A stretch of DNA of 64,000 nt, taken from NCBI GenBank assembly GCA_024349245.1, contig JALDNG010000041.1, forward strand, positions 2,350,001-2,414,000, read 5' to 3'. Within the stretch, counting starts at the first letter, position 1; each line of letters starts with the position of its first letter. The stretch comes from Neodontobutis hainanensis (taxonomy: Eukaryota; Chordata; Actinopteri; Gobiiformes; Odontobutidae). The notes beneath the pieces were generated by a model. It ran no database searches. It worked only from the letters and a program-made list of their open reading frames with translations, and was not told the DNA's origin. Of this stretch, positions 38,601-53,600 are shown piece by piece. A program made the position numbers and the translations under genes.

Positions 38601-41600
38601 TAAAAACAGCCCCTGTGTGTTTCTGAATGTACATATCCACGTCACTACACATATGTTGAGAAAAGATTTTCTGTTTCGCCAAATTTGCATCAGTTTTTTT
38701 GGGGTGTGCTGAGATTTGCATATACATGTTCCTTTGTACATCATGTAATCCTTCCTCAGTTTGACAGGCCTGTATGAATATGTTGTCAGTTGTTACGCCC
38801 CCTGCTGAGACAATTCTGACTTTCTCAGTCTGTGAATTATTGAACATCCTGGAAGATGAGGCAGGCAGAGCAGAGGGAGGGAGAGAGGAGATGAAGATCT
38901 TTGACCACAAACACACATAAACCCGACAAAAATGTTGCTGCTAGCTCTGTGCATCTCTGACACATTGTGTAATTGAACTGTAGCAATGTCTTTCAGATGT
39001 TTTCATTGGTTTGAAAAACACAAACCCCTAAATGCTCTCTCACACACCATCCCCTAAAATATCTGTGTTTCCTCACAGATCCATGGCATTAGTGTTTTCA
39101 TGCCATGTGGGAGCATTAATCACTTAGGCACACGCTGACCTCTTGTGTCAGCTCTAACAGCTCTTTTGTCTCTTGTTCTATTCCTACTCTGAACCTTATA
39201 TTCCCAACAGGGGGCGCTAATATTGTTCTTACAAGCCTGCCATGCCCCATACCTGTGCCAAGACATGCACTTTGGCACTGTCTTTGGCAGAATTATCTGT
39301 GTTTATCTCCTGTCTGTCCCAGGGGCAAGATGAGAATTGGAGCATCTAGTAGCACCCTCAACCCCCCCCCCCTCCCCGCTCCCCCCGTCTTTGGCTCCTA
39401 TAGCCCCCTTTCTCAGCGCTACACTCCTGCTGTCTTTGTGTCTGAATGAGAGGAAGGCACTCTGGGTTGGTAACGGGTTGCATCAGACACTGAGGGGAGA
39501 GTTGCACAGATACAGTTGCGGAGTGAGTGAGGACGGGGAGCACGGGCAGCGGGAGGGGGGTGCAGTGTCTGTGCTGGGGTGCCGGGATCAGAGCAGGCGG
39601 GGGGTCGTAAATTAATCATTACTATAGACGGCTGAATGGATGTATTAGAGCCTGTCTCACTCATTAGTTCAGTCAATGTGGTGAATGCCAAGTACAGTAC
39701 AGAGTATATTTGTTAAACTGGGGGCTTTCATTTGCATTAATGGCTGTATACTAATGCATAAATTATATCCGTATTTTAAAATGTAATAGAACTGCTTAGT
39801 GGTTCTTGGCCAGGAATCAAAAAAACAACAACAAATCAACAACTTTCTTGTTTTAAAGGAAACCCTTACCTTGTTTAATTCAACACGTTCAAATAGAGCA
39901 TCCTAGCCTCACCTCGCTTTAGGCTGGAATGACATTGAGACTGTGGCCATCTCCTAGGCAACAGATGTTTGGTGTTTGGCCACATCACAAGGTCAGACAA
40001 TTTCCAGAAAGAAAAAGATCCCTTTTATACCTTTTACTTGTTAATTTACTGCTAGAATACAGCAGAAAAGAACCTTTTTGGTCATTATATTGTGCTTAAT
40101 CAAATCATATTTTAGGATTAATACAAATGCAGAGGGTAATTAATACAAATAGACTGATTAATTGTAATGTTCCATAATGAATGGTCTTAAGTAAAAAGAT
40201 TTTGTTTGGTTCAAATTCATTGTCATTTAAACTTTTGTCTCTTGGGAACCTATTTCATTTTTGCACCGTATCATGTTTTTGCCAATTCCACCATTTCTTA
40301 TAGATTTAACCAGTAAAGCAGCATATTTGTTAATAGACCAACATCATCACAGGTATGCTTCTGATTTTGGAAATGATAGAATGAGTAATAATGAATAAAA
40401 TGTACAATATCCCAGTCTTCTAAGAAACTCTGGTCCAAAGCACTTTTGAAATAAAGTCTTTTATGTGAGCTCCTAAAAGAAAAGATCAGTATTGGACGTG
40501 TAGAAAAGACTAGTTATTTTTGAGTGGTTGTTGTTTATACCATTAATATCACCTGAGAAGTGGAGAAATAGCAAAGCCAAAAATGAAGAAAGGAGACACC
40601 TGTTATTAATCATACCCCCTGCTTTATATTTAGAAGCACTAGATAAACGAGATAAAACAACAAGAATGACAAGCGCAAGTCTGAAACTGACCTAATTCTG
40701 CTCGGAGTGGTTTGTGTGTTTGTGTTTGTCCTCTGGTGCTTTCACAGCAGTTATCCTGGTATCGAACACTACAGCTTGTTCTCTCTTAGATATTTAGAAG
40801 TGTGTCTGTAGATGCAATAAAATGATGTTTTGGTATAATTATGGTCTGATTACATGTGGCCTGTTGACTTGTTGCTTCACAGATGAGTCCAAGGGTAGTT
40901 TACTCTTTGAGTGGCTGACAGAGAGCTCAGCTGATTGAGTGGTGGCCTGATGGGTGGAAATGTGCTACTTCACTGGCAGAGGTTAAACGAGTTACTTGAG
41001 GATTGAATGTTTGACTACTGTAAATGTGCCTTGATATCAGCGAGGTTCAGCGCAAAAATAAATTACATTACAATAACAGGAAATACTTTTATTTCATGCT
41101 CATTTTACAAAATGCATGAATCAATAAACTTTGTGTGTTTTTTTATTTTTTACTTAGGCTCACCAAAAGTGTTTTCTTAGCACTGATATTGTGGCGAGTC
41201 ACTTTTAGCGTAGCTACAGTTATCACAAGTAACAGAATTTTTTATGCTATTTTTGCTGTAATACAATCATAATCAATGCAATGTCAACAGTGCAATGTCT
41301 TGATTTCTAAAGACTGCTTAAAGTGCAATAATGTTTTGATATTCCAGGAGGCAGACATTATACACAGTAAACAATAGTATGTTTGTAATAAAGCTCTCTA
41401 AATCTATTAAACAGTATTGTGTTTCTACTGTTCCACAGCCTTAATACATTGAAATCTTATCTTTGATGTTCTTATTGTACCAATACCAGTGAGAAATGCA
41501 CCTTTTGCTTTCTTGAGCATGGCATCTTTTCATTGTAAATCCATATAAATAGTTGGAGCAATGTTCGAGCATAAACATTGTGATAGCAAGACCGGCTAAA

Positions 41601-44600
41601 GCCACACACTTGGGACCACTGAATAATACATCAAGCTGACTGCGTCCCTCATTCGCCTGTGTTAATAGTGCTCTGAATATTAGTGTTGTGTGTGCATGCA
41701 GGACCATTTACTGTTCAAGACAAGCACCAGCCTGGAGTCTGTTCTGTAGTTAGGACCAATGAGCTTACAGGAGGACATTACCGGAAGTGTTCACATTGTG
41801 TAGGAGGATTTTGGCAGCAGAATAATAAAGATAACTTGCTGTAGCATGTATGTGTAAAAGACAAAGTTTTTAAAATTTATTGTAAATGTACTGAATAATC
41901 ATTGTAATCACATTATGAATTAAGATCTAATCTAACCTTGGGTGCCAATTACAGTGAAATAAAAGCTAAGCACAAGCAGTTTTATCTTTTTATCTTTATA
42001 ACCTACAGGCTGGTTCACTTGTTTGTTTATCGTAATCTTTCTGTGGGTCTAGATGTGAGCATCCCAGTTGCAAAATAACATTGTTATTTTGTGTGCATGT
42101 GATGTGTCTGTGTGTGTCTGGTCCATGATGCATGTCGGACATTAGGCAGACCCCTGCTGGCTGGCTGACTGGGAGCATTGTATTGAAAGGGAAAAGGCAC
42201 ATGTTGCGGTACACACAGTTCCTGCCTTCTCTCTTTTAGAGCCAATCAAACATGTGCATGATGTACCAATTGAATAAAGTGTACTTTGTAGCATGCCTGT
42301 CTGCCTCCTTGAGAATACATTTGTGCACATCCAGCCGTCTAAATGAACCACACTGAGACATGTGAGAGTGGTATGTAAAGTGTGCACTGCTCGACATTTC
42401 CTGATTGATTTCACCATAAAATTGTGCTCAGTAGCCACCCATTAAAACTCTGATCTCATCGATACGTGTGCAGCAGTTTTCACTGTGTGCCTCTGAATTA
42501 TTCACTTCGCTTTCTCTTACAATTGTTCATTCTCTCTCTTCATTCTTATACGTTCACCTTAGGGGTTATTCCCCCTAAGTTTTTCCCCTTTTATTTTGCT
42601 TACTTTTATTTTCTCATCTCCATATTTCTTTCTTCTCCTCTTCTTTTAGCATCATCGCTGCACTCTGTATCCCTTTCTTGTCTTGTCTTGCCTCTATCTT
42701 TCACCAGTACTGTCAGCCCTGAGGCAAGTCTCAGCCATCACTCCTCTTCATTTATTAATACCTGTACTCATACTGCCGAGCACACAGCAGCCTCGCATTC
42801 CTGTCTGCTGTTTTTGTACACATACATTTGCCGGCTGCACAAATGTCCCCAAGGAGCCAAGCAGCCCGGTGTGTCTGTGCTCACACCCGCTTACTGTGCA
42901 GGAAAATGCCCTTTGTAAAAGGACAAAGAGCATCAATCTCGCAGCTGCATCAGCTAGGCTAATACTTTGATGCCCTTTTTATACCTTTGCTCCTGCTTAA
43001 CACTGTACTGTGTCCAGACCTAATTCTTTCACTGTTGATTGGACAAATTGCTTAATAACAGGCCAGCAATTCCAGCTAAATATTCCCTTTTCACATTAAG
43101 TCACTTTAAATGTCATTCCTCACAGTTAATGTTTGGCTTTTAACAATGGAATCATTTGACAGCACCAAAGTTCATTTCTTGTATTACAGGCAACTACTTG
43201 ATCCACAAAGAGTAATGGCTGTTTATTCAGTTGAACAGTGATCTAATTTATATCATTACTTTAGGCTCAGATGGGATTATTTTGTTGTATCACACTTCAC
43301 ATAAATGACACTCTAGACCTTTTTACTTTTCACAACATTCCCTGAATGAAAAGGGATTATTTCTCTTTAACAACAAACATAATATAAATGAGCAGTATGA
43401 ATAAACTGGAAACACTGTTTATTTTTGATCAGGTATGTAAAAAAATGTAATTGGTTACAAGAGTCATTAAGTAATAATTGCTTTGTTTAATCAGTTAATC
43501 TGTGAGCAGCTTAGTCAGATTTAAAAGACAATTTAACAAGATATTAGGTCATTTATATAATACTCTGTTTTCAGCTTGATATCGATGGGACCTCTTTAAG
43601 ATCTTGAATATAAAGTGTGCTGTTAACTGGACTGGTCCTCCTGACTTGCAGCTGTTCCCTTGAGCTTACTCGTGCAGCTATATATAGCTGTTCATATGTT
43701 GTAATGATGCTGTTAGGGACAGAGTTGGAGGCCAGTGACATTGAAAGCATTTTGACTCATGCGTTATAGAGATGTGAACTGAAGGGATGACGGAATAGTG
43801 TTGTGTACAGCATGTACAGTCTGCGTACAGTCCGTCTGTGAGTGTGAAAAAGTACTGTGTTGGTGTGACATGTGCTTGTGTTTGTTCGTTTGTCACTGCT
43901 TTGTGCATACATAATGTATGTAGTCTCCCATGTAGTTGTGCAGACCAGTGTTCAAACCACCTGCTGTTCTGTGGCTCTTTTCTTTCTGTGGGAGCATAAG
44001 GAATGATTATGAGGCTAGAAATTTGCTTTGGTTCTTTTCGGTTGAGCTTAACGCCATCTAGAGGCTGTATGTCTCAAAGAGAGGTCCCGCTCCCTCAGGG
44101 CAAAGGAGATATTGCATAGGCAGCAGGGTAATCACAAGAAGATTACATTGTACCTGCTGACTCTATTGTCACTGATATATCAAAACCAAGGCGTTAAAAG
44201 TTTTTATAGATTAAAAAAATACATCAGTGAACCTGTCTTGGTAGTTAATGATGTCCAGCCCGCCCACTGCTATATGAATCGCACTAAAGGATCCAATAAT
44301 TACTCTTTGGTGATTAAAAAAAGAAAAAAAAAAACAACATGATGAGCTATTGTTGAGCTGTGTAATAAAGAGAGCGGTGCATATGTAAACATGTAGTCAT
44401 CGCAATCAGTCACAAACCAATGAGGATTTATACCTGCAATAAGGAGCCTGTGTGGGAAATGATGAAGACACTCAAAGTGGGCAGAGCTAAGCAAACCTTT
44501 ACAAAGACATGCTTTTAGCAGGATTTGGAGAGCAGCGTTAAGTCTCTAGTCAAGTCTCTAGTAATGTGCCTATGTTGTATTTTTTTGTATTTGTAATATG

Positions 44601-47600
44601 TTTTTTTTTCTGCACAGTAAACAAATAAAAAACACACATCACAGAAGACCGCTTAGACTGCAATAAATGTCTATGTTCCACATGCCAGACATACCCGTTT
44701 TGTTACTATAGTTGCATAGTCAAATAGAGAAAAAAACAAAAGAAATGACGTTAATACTGTAAAATTAGTATTGCATTTGTTCCTAATGCCATGCAGGTCT
44801 AATTATAAATGGATTTTTGTTCTTGCCAGCTGTGTACTGTAATGCATACACTTTTAGATATTTGATACACTTTTCATAGCCACATTGTCCCATTATCTTT
44901 TGTCCCTAGTGAACACCTATCATGCTCCTTCTCCTTCTTCCTCCACGGAGAGAGCAACGTGTGCACGAGTGTGGAGATTGCCCAGCACCAGCCTGCATAC
45001 CACATCAAGGAACACCACATTCGCCTCGCGCAGACCTCCATCACACCAGTACAAGGTAATGCCACAAGCTCAAATTGTTTCTGATAGGACTTCACTTTAA
45101 ACAACCGCATCTGCCATTGTACTGGGCAGTTCAGTGGAAATGTAGTAGAAAGAAGTGAAAAATGTGACATCGAGCATAAAGTGATAACCACGAGAACTGA
45201 GACAATGTGATAATTGAATCAGCCATTTACTATAGACTACTTTTATATTTTAGTATCTTCTGGCTGTATTTATGGAGATAACTTTTAGCTCATTTAACAT
45301 TTAATATTTTTCACAATTTATACCTTTAGCATATTTTACAATATCCATCAAATGTTCACCCAAGTTTGGTCTGATCCTTGTATTTTCTGTACATTTTGTC
45401 TCTGCAGTAATCTTGAGTCCATACGGTTTGAGGGGCACTCTAACTGGCCAAGCCTTTAAAATGAGTGACCCCGCAGCTCGCAAACTGATGGAAGAGTGGA
45501 GTTACTTCTACCCTATGGTGCTTCAGCAGAAAGAGGGTGACAAGCAAAAAGATACAAATCAGGCTTATGATCGCAACTGTCACATGGCAGTAGAGGTCAT
45601 TGTAGGTAAGGAAAGATTGGATTTGTGGAACTGTTTTTTCTCAGTTACAATGTTGTTACCACACATTGTAAGGCGTACCCGAGAATGTATCAGCTACACC
45701 AATAAAAGTGCATCAGATCACAGTGAACGTCATTGCAATCTAAAGCAAACAGACAGATACATTGATTACTTTGTTACCCCGGGCCCTCTGAGCTGAGGTA
45801 TTATTGGACGGAGTGCTGTTGAAGAGTATTCCGACTGCAATAAGCTTCATCGTTCTTGCACACAGCAAAGTGAAAAACGAGGGAATAAGTAGTTAGATAG
45901 AAGAGTGGATGAGAGTGCAAGTGAGGAACAGGTGACGCTCCAGGGAGATACTTGTCCAAACACTCTCATACCTTAGAGTTAGTTTGACCTGATTAGCACA
46001 GAAATCTGAATTTTAAGTTTATTAAGATTTATTATCCCCATATAGACTTTTTTGCACCTTTACACTGCTGCAAACTAAACAAAACAAATGAATTGCTTTG
46101 TAAATGTGGCTGCTGGCTTTGACTGGCAATGGCTTTATGTAGCACCAGTGGTGCTACATAAATGTGCTTTAGTGGTGCTTTAGTGGTGCTTTAATGGTGA
46201 TTTAGTTTTGTATATTCTTTCTTTGGTATGGAACATTAACACTACAGCAGAACAGATAGGTGTGTATAAATTGACTCTAACTAAACTGTATAGTAATCAT
46301 GTTTTTGTTAAAGGTGGTGTAAGGATGACCTACCCTGCAGCCTTTGTGCTCATCGCCCAGGGGGATGTCCCAGTGGAGCAGCCACCACCTGCTCCTCTGG
46401 CTCAAGGTCTGAGCAGAGAGCCCAACCACTGCAGCGTCCCACTAACGCCCCCCACATCCCCCGAGCAGCCCTGCTCAGGTATCATAGACATTAGGGCGAC
46501 CATAAAACTGTTAAAGAACATTTTTACTTGATATTCTCTATTCTTTGTCCCTCTAGCGGACAGCGGCTTTGTGACCTCTGTCTCTAGTGTCCCCACACCC
46601 GAAATTAACATGGGGGTCACTAGCATCAGTCCAAAGCATTCTGGGAAGAAGATTACCTATCAAGTGGTTCATCAGGCCTGGAAGGAGTGCTACCTTAATC
46701 AGCCACAGTAAGTAAATCCTTGACTGTTTTTTTCGGTTTGGCACAAGTGTTGTTGAAGTGCAGTGATGCAGATAAGCACACTCTCAATGAGCCATTTGAT
46801 CCCCGCAGACGAAATCAACCAACTGAGGTGATGCCTCAGAAAGAGGTACCAAGTGGAGCAACCATGTGGGACTTCAATGATTTAGGGGTGAGGGCGGCCT
46901 GCAGCTGCTCCAGGTACTGCACAGACATCAATACAAATAGGAGTTTTTATGTATTATAGAGTATGTGATGAAAATAACATCTAAAAATTATAATTGTGGA
47001 AAAAAAGAACTGTTTGCAAATAACGTTGTTGGTATTGTTGATACCTCACAAAAAACTTGCCATAAGATGACATAACAATATAATATTATTCAATTTGTTT
47101 CTACTGTTTTTTTTATCAAGCTGTTTTCTTGTTGTTGTGTTTTTGCAGGGTGAAGCCTCCGAAGTCCAATGTGACCAGCACATCCACTGCCAACAGCCAG
47201 TCGAGTACCAACCCAGCACAGACAACTGGCCTTTACCCTCCCTCCACTCCAAAACACAAGACCAGTGACAAGACGGAGAAAGCTGATAAGCAGTCAAAGA
47301 GGCCAGCCATGATCCCTTTTCACCACCGCATGTGTGCTGCCCAGGACACCCTTTTGGAACAGGACTCCTCAGCTCCTTCACTTGGGGCTTTGGTGCCTTT
47401 GGAGTCTCCCTTAGAGGCTCCGAGCTGCAAGTATCCCAAGCCCCATTCTAATAACAGGAAAGCCTCTGAGCCTCTTCTCCATTCTCCTTTGTCTCCTCTT
47501 CCACCAACGCTAAGCCCTCACCCAAGGGTGCAGGACTTGCTGGACGGACCTGTGGACATACCTGTTTGTCCAGATGGGACCATGGGGATGGAGGTAATGA

Positions 47601-50600
47601 CCAGTGAGACTTCAGCGTACACTGCTCTTCTGAGACAGAGGGAGAATGGGGCCGGCTGGTGGAGAGGTTTCAGGACTCCTAAAACAGATAAGATGGACTT
47701 TCAACCGCCAGAACTGACCCCTGACCGACTGGGGGATATGCAGGCAGAGGTGACCACTGAGGCAACTCCATTAAAAAGGTAGGGGGGAAGCTGAAAATAT
47801 ACTGGACATGAAGCAGTGTTTTTGTGTGGCTTTTGACTTAATGAGTGTTTTTTCTTTTTACTTCAGACTCTATACTCAGACACATTCTAGTTTCAAGATC
47901 TCAGAAGAGAGAGTGAAGGAGCACGTCCAGACTCTGGGTTTATTCCAGGCACCAGGTGTAGAAACACTGCGGGAGCCTGGTGAGGATCCCTACGACTTTA
48001 AAGAAGGTGACATCGAGTACACGTTTTCTTCTTCCAAGAGACTAAAAGGTCAAGGAAGAGAACCCAGCAAGAGGGCCAAGGTAGGAAAAGATAAGGCGGA
48101 AGAGGGCAGAAATTAGCTGTGGCATGATAGTTTAATAGTGTTCAAGAATTATTGATACTACTTTCTGTGTCCAACAGGGGGATGAAATAACTAATAATGG
48201 TTCAGTGCCTGATGGAAAAGATGCAATGTCCATTTTCAACTCAACTCACAAATTAGGTGAGACAAACCTTTAAAAGCATTTTTACTTTGTCTAATGATTT
48301 TTGAATTCTGAATTCTGTTTCTGCTTTGTTTTAATAATATTTTAGATGAATCGGGACAGGATGAAGGTGCAGCCAAAGCCAATCCTTCCCTGACCAGAGA
48401 AAAAGATCTGGTGGTCAACATCTCGGATTTAGACAACATATTTGATGAAGATGAGGAAGAACTCAGGGTACAATTTCACCCTTTGTAATTTTTTTTAACT
48501 AATACTGACAACCTGCAATTAAAAGTATCTTTCTGTAGATTATCTTTTCAGCAACAGTATGCTCAGTAGCTCCATCTTACAATATTGTTATGTTGACAAA
48601 TCAAGCTGATCAATTATTCTATAAAAACATGTAGGCTGTCTACCCCAACCAGCACTTCACCAAGCACTCAGCATCGAACGAAGAGCGCCCTCTGGGGAAA
48701 GAAGGCAGAATTGCAGTACCTTATCCCTCAAGTGAGTAATGTTAGAAAAAAGTACTGTACAGCACTCAGTAATTTATTTTCTACTGTAAACATTAATGCC
48801 TTTCGTCTCTGACTTTTGTGTTTCTATCCATTCAGCAGTAGCAGAACTCCAGCGGATGTTCCCTACGCCACCTTCATTAGAGCAGCACCCCGCCTTTTCT
48901 CCCATCATGACATACCGCGACACTCCGAGTCAGGAGCCCCCTGCCCAGAGTGGAGCTGGTGACCATCTTCCCCTAGTGTCAGCCACACAGCTTTCAGAAT
49001 ACAGGATCGACATCAGTGAGAGCGTGCTGAGTCCTAGACATGAAGACACCAAGGTGAGGTCTAGTGCTTGTTGTTCTGGAGATAAAATCAATCCTTAAGG
49101 ACCACAAAAAAATAATGATTGTTTTAAGTGTATGTCATTATTTAACCTACATTAAGATTTCTGAAGTCCATCTTAGTCTGTACATTAGCACTCTACAGAT
49201 TCCATATGAGCCAAGCAGGGCTCTCCGTTACTCAGCAGCTGGTGTCCTTGTCATATCTCGCGTTCAGTCCAAAGCTGGTGAAGCTGCATTTGCTCATTAT
49301 GCTCCAAAAACTCACTTCCATACAGTACCTGTAAAACATATGTTTATTTATTGTTTTTTTTTTCACCAGTTTATATTTTTCTTTTTTTCTTTCTTCCATG
49401 TTTGTTCTTTTGTGTAATTTCTGAAAAGCACTTTGAGTTACTTTGGTACAAAATGTGCTCTATAAATATATTTTCTTCTTGACTCTTTAAAGATTGTTTG
49501 TGCAACTTCTTAGGTTTAAACCACAGTAAAATGCTTTTACCAACACCCTTTGCTTTAAAATTGAGTGCACAGAATCACAGAATTTTCATCTAACTCTAAA
49601 ACTTGCAAACAGGATTCCAAACACATTTTCACACACAATATTTTTAATTTGAAATTTAAATATGTCTCTTAAATATGTTTTTATTTTTTTTCTACTCCAA
49701 ATAGCCAGTCATTGGCTGCTCCATGTTTGCGCCACTTTACTGTCTACCGAGCCAGAGTCTACCACCAATAAAGCCTCCAGAGCAGTGTTACTACCGCCCG
49801 TCCTGGATGCTCATGCCTAAAATGGAGCATTACACCCCAATCATGCATACCCAAGTCACGTCATTCCTCAGAGATGGATACACGTATGTTATTTGTTGAT
49901 AACTTTGTGATTTGAGTAAGCATACAATCCAAAAATCTATTTTATAGTTTCTGTATACTAGTTTTTTAAAAATACGACATTCTAATATGTGTGCTTTCTA
50001 GTAATGTCCCAAGTGTCAACACACTCCCAGACCAGGATTACAACCAGATGAGTGTCACAACTGCGTCTGTGGGCACTACTGTTCTCCCTTCGCCTGCCAC
50101 TTTCTCTGTGCCCACTCCTCGCACCCCACGGACGCCCAGGGGGATAAACACTGCCAGCTCAGGGCAAGGCTCAGTGAAGCAGGATGGTACTGAGCTAAGC
50201 TCTCCTATGTCCACCCCCTCTACCAGCCTACCTCTCAGCTCAGTCGAGCTTTTAGCACGGTCTGGACCAGCATTGCCTGAAGCCCACAGTCTGTACTTCA
50301 TCCTTCTGCTATCTGACTCCGTCCTCAATGTCTTCAAGGATCGTAACTTTGACAGCTGTTGCATCTGCGCCTGCAATATGAATGTGAAAGGGGCTGATGT
50401 CGGGGTGTACATCCCTGATTCGACACGTGAGGATCAGTACCGCTGCATGTGTGGGTTCAGTGCAATTGTGAACAGGCGGCTGGCACATGGTACAGGGCTC
50501 TTTCTTGAGGACGAGCTGGATATTTTTGGACGGACATCAGAAGTGGGTCGGGCTGCAGAGAGGAGGTTAGCTCTTTGTCAAAGGGATCCATCGATGGGAG

Positions 50601-53600
50601 ACCCCAGAGCTAAGCATGGACAGGATGCATCCCCTACCTCTCCTGCAGTTATGATCCTTCTCCAAGAACAGTGCTCACAGCCTATTTCTTCTTTAGCTTC
50701 ACCGTATATGCCCCTGAGCTGTTTATGCCATGGCCGCAAGGGGGCACTCCTGCAAAGCTGGATCTCTGAAAAGAAGTGGGCGGATGAGAGTGATGCATGT
50801 GTAGACTGTTACAGTGCTTTGGAACAGGGGCTGCAGTACGTAGACAATCCAGCAGGAAGTAAACTGGACCAGGCTGTGGTCAGAAGTACAGCTCTGCACC
50901 ACTGGCCTCACACTAATGGTATGTATGAATGACAAAATCTAAATTTCCTGTGGTAAACTAAACTGAAATACACCTTTAAACAGTGTTTCTGTTTATCTCT
51001 CTAGTGGTGGAGATGAGCATGTTGTCATCCCAAGATATGGTCCGAATGCTGCTCTCGCTGCAGCCTTTCTTGCAAGACGCAATCCAAAAGAAGAGGACAG
51101 GGCGAACCTGGGACAACATCCAACACGTTCAGGGCCCACTTACCTGGCAGCAGTTTCATAAGATGGCAGGAAGGGGCTCTTATGGTGAGTTTATACAGTA
51201 TTATCACCTTATACTATTATGTATTATGTACAGTAGAGTACATAATACAATAATAACATAGTTCTTTACCAGTTTGTAATGTTGCATTACCTGCCAATCT
51301 AAGGTTCAGAGGAGTCACCAGAGCCGCTATCCATCCCAACATTGTTACTGGGCTACGATCGAGAGCGGGACTTTTTGGCGCTGTCACCTTTGGCATTACC
51401 ATTCTGGGAGAAGTTGCTGCTAGAGCCTTATGGAGGACAAAGAGATGTAGCCTATGTGGTGCTGTGTCCAAACAGTCAGTCTCTACTGTCTGCCGCCCGT
51501 ACCTTTTTTCAAGAACTTAGCACTGTTTATGAGGTTTGTAAGAGCCATTTTGCGCTTTATCTAATTTTGCACCTACAGACACTGTTTGGGGCTAATAATA
51601 ATAGTTCTAAAATGTTCTTTTCTATATTTTAGACATGCCGCCTGGGAAAGCACCGTCCTTTGGCCAAGTTGTCATTGGATGGCATTGTGATGGTGGGTGA
51701 AGATGTGGAAACAGACAAGCTGGAGGAAACAGAAGTGGGGCAGTGGCTAACAGGACCATGGACTGGACAGCAAAATACAGACAACATCAACAAACTCAAA
51801 ATGTTTGCTTATGCTTGCAAACAGAAAATAGGTGAGAATAAATAAATGATTAAATGTCATCTAATGATGAATTTATACATACAATAATTCTTTACAGTAA
51901 TTTGCTCTCCAAAATGATTTTTTCAGGTTCACAGCTGTCAGTGCTGCCTTTAGATGGAAGTCTTCTTCTTCCACCTAAAACCCAATCTCCAGTGAACCAG
52001 ACATCCTCAGCCCAGGTTTCATCACAAGGGCAGCCCCAGACATGGTCTGCAGATAATGAGCAGTCTTCTGGGGCAGCTGGCTCTGCCAACGCTTCAACAC
52101 CAACTGGATCAACCTCAGGTCAAACTGCAGAGACAACTCAAGGAGGAAGTAACGATTCTAAAGGGTCTTCAAATGCTATGCCACCAGCCAACCCACCAGC
52201 AGAAAACCCTGAACTGTAAGACACAAATTAATTGTTAAAGTTATGTAACATTTTATATATCAGATTCTTATTACAACATAGCATTTTATATTCTTTGTTC
52301 CCTCCAATATAGGACTTCTGAGCAGTCCAGAATTGGGATCCCTACTGTGCCAGAGTCAGCAGACAGTCACACAAACCCACCAGCTATTGCAATTTACATA
52401 ATAGATCCATTTTTTAGTTCAAATGGAGCTAAAAATGAAGGAGAGGAAGATGAAGGGGAGGAGGTTGAGCCAGGCAGCATCTGGCTGCTGGGGCTTTTGC
52501 GCTGCTACACAGAGATGCTTCAGATTTTGCCCGAGACAATGAGACCAGCACTGCTGCTACAGGTGGTCCCGTGTCAGTACCTCCTCCAACCAGCTAGTGG
52601 TGAGAGTCACTTATACCTACAGCAGCTACGATCCCTGGCTTTCTCCTGTTACTCCCAGTGCAGACGACTGTTACCCCAGCAAACACTCATCAAGTCTCTA
52701 ACGGGCTTTGGACCAGCATCCACTGTCAATTCAGTGCTAAAGAGTCCAGAGGTAGGATAACACATTTAAGAAAATGCTACATTTTCAAAATAATCAACCA
52801 TACTATCAAAGTCTCTCATCCATATACCAATTAATTACAAATTTGTCTTGTAGCATCCCAGCCCATTGCAGTTGTACTGTCCTCCGTTCATCCTTGGTCC
52901 AACCCGACCCAAGCAGGCAGAACCAGGGGAGATTTGGGCAGAGCTCCCTCCCAAATTTAATGTTCTCTTTGTTGGATACTGCCTTTCACATGACCAGCGA
53001 TGGATCCTTGTGTCCTGTACTGACCAACAGGGGGAGCTATTGGAGACTTGCATTATCAACATTGATGTACCCAACAGGTACGAGTAGCTGTCTACCCATG
53101 TGTGCAATTGATATTGCAAAATGATGATATTATGATATAGATATATTTTTGACCTCTTCAGAGCACGACGACCCAAGGTCTCAGCAAGAAAGATGGGACT
53201 ACAGAAATTGTGGGAGTGGTGTATTGGCATCATTCAAATGACATCACTGCCATGGAGAATAGTGATTGGTCGACTTGGCAGACTGGGACATGGGGAACTA
53301 AAAGGTGGGGACGAAATTTGGTTAAATAAATTATCTTAAAAATTAAAACCAGTGTATGTGCTTAGAATATGTAGATGAAGTCAGATTTTAAAAAGCCATT
53401 TCTTTGCTATAGACTTTTCATGTATATTTTCTCTGTCTGTCTGAGCAGACTGGAGCTCTCTTCTGGGAGAGCATTCCCTTCATTCAATAGGGCGAAAGCT
53501 GAAGGAGTCCTGTCGTATGTGTGGGATCTCTGCTGCTGACTCACCTTCCATCCTCAGCGCATGTCTGGTGGCCATGGAGCCTCAAGGATCTTTTGTGATC

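Noticed and set aside
39255..39691. Overlapping open frames on both strands in the C-rich patch of intron 4
   Set aside because: Frames come from GC bias and C runs; no protein family or splice logic.
42466..42970. 150-codon plus-strand open frame in intron 4
   Set aside because: Pyrimidine-rich DNA gives Ser/Leu/Phe-rich filler without any motif.
51838..51926. Retained intron 20 as an alternative coding end
   Set aside because: The extension stops within a few codons and the GTGAGA donor and TTTTTTCAG acceptor are strong.
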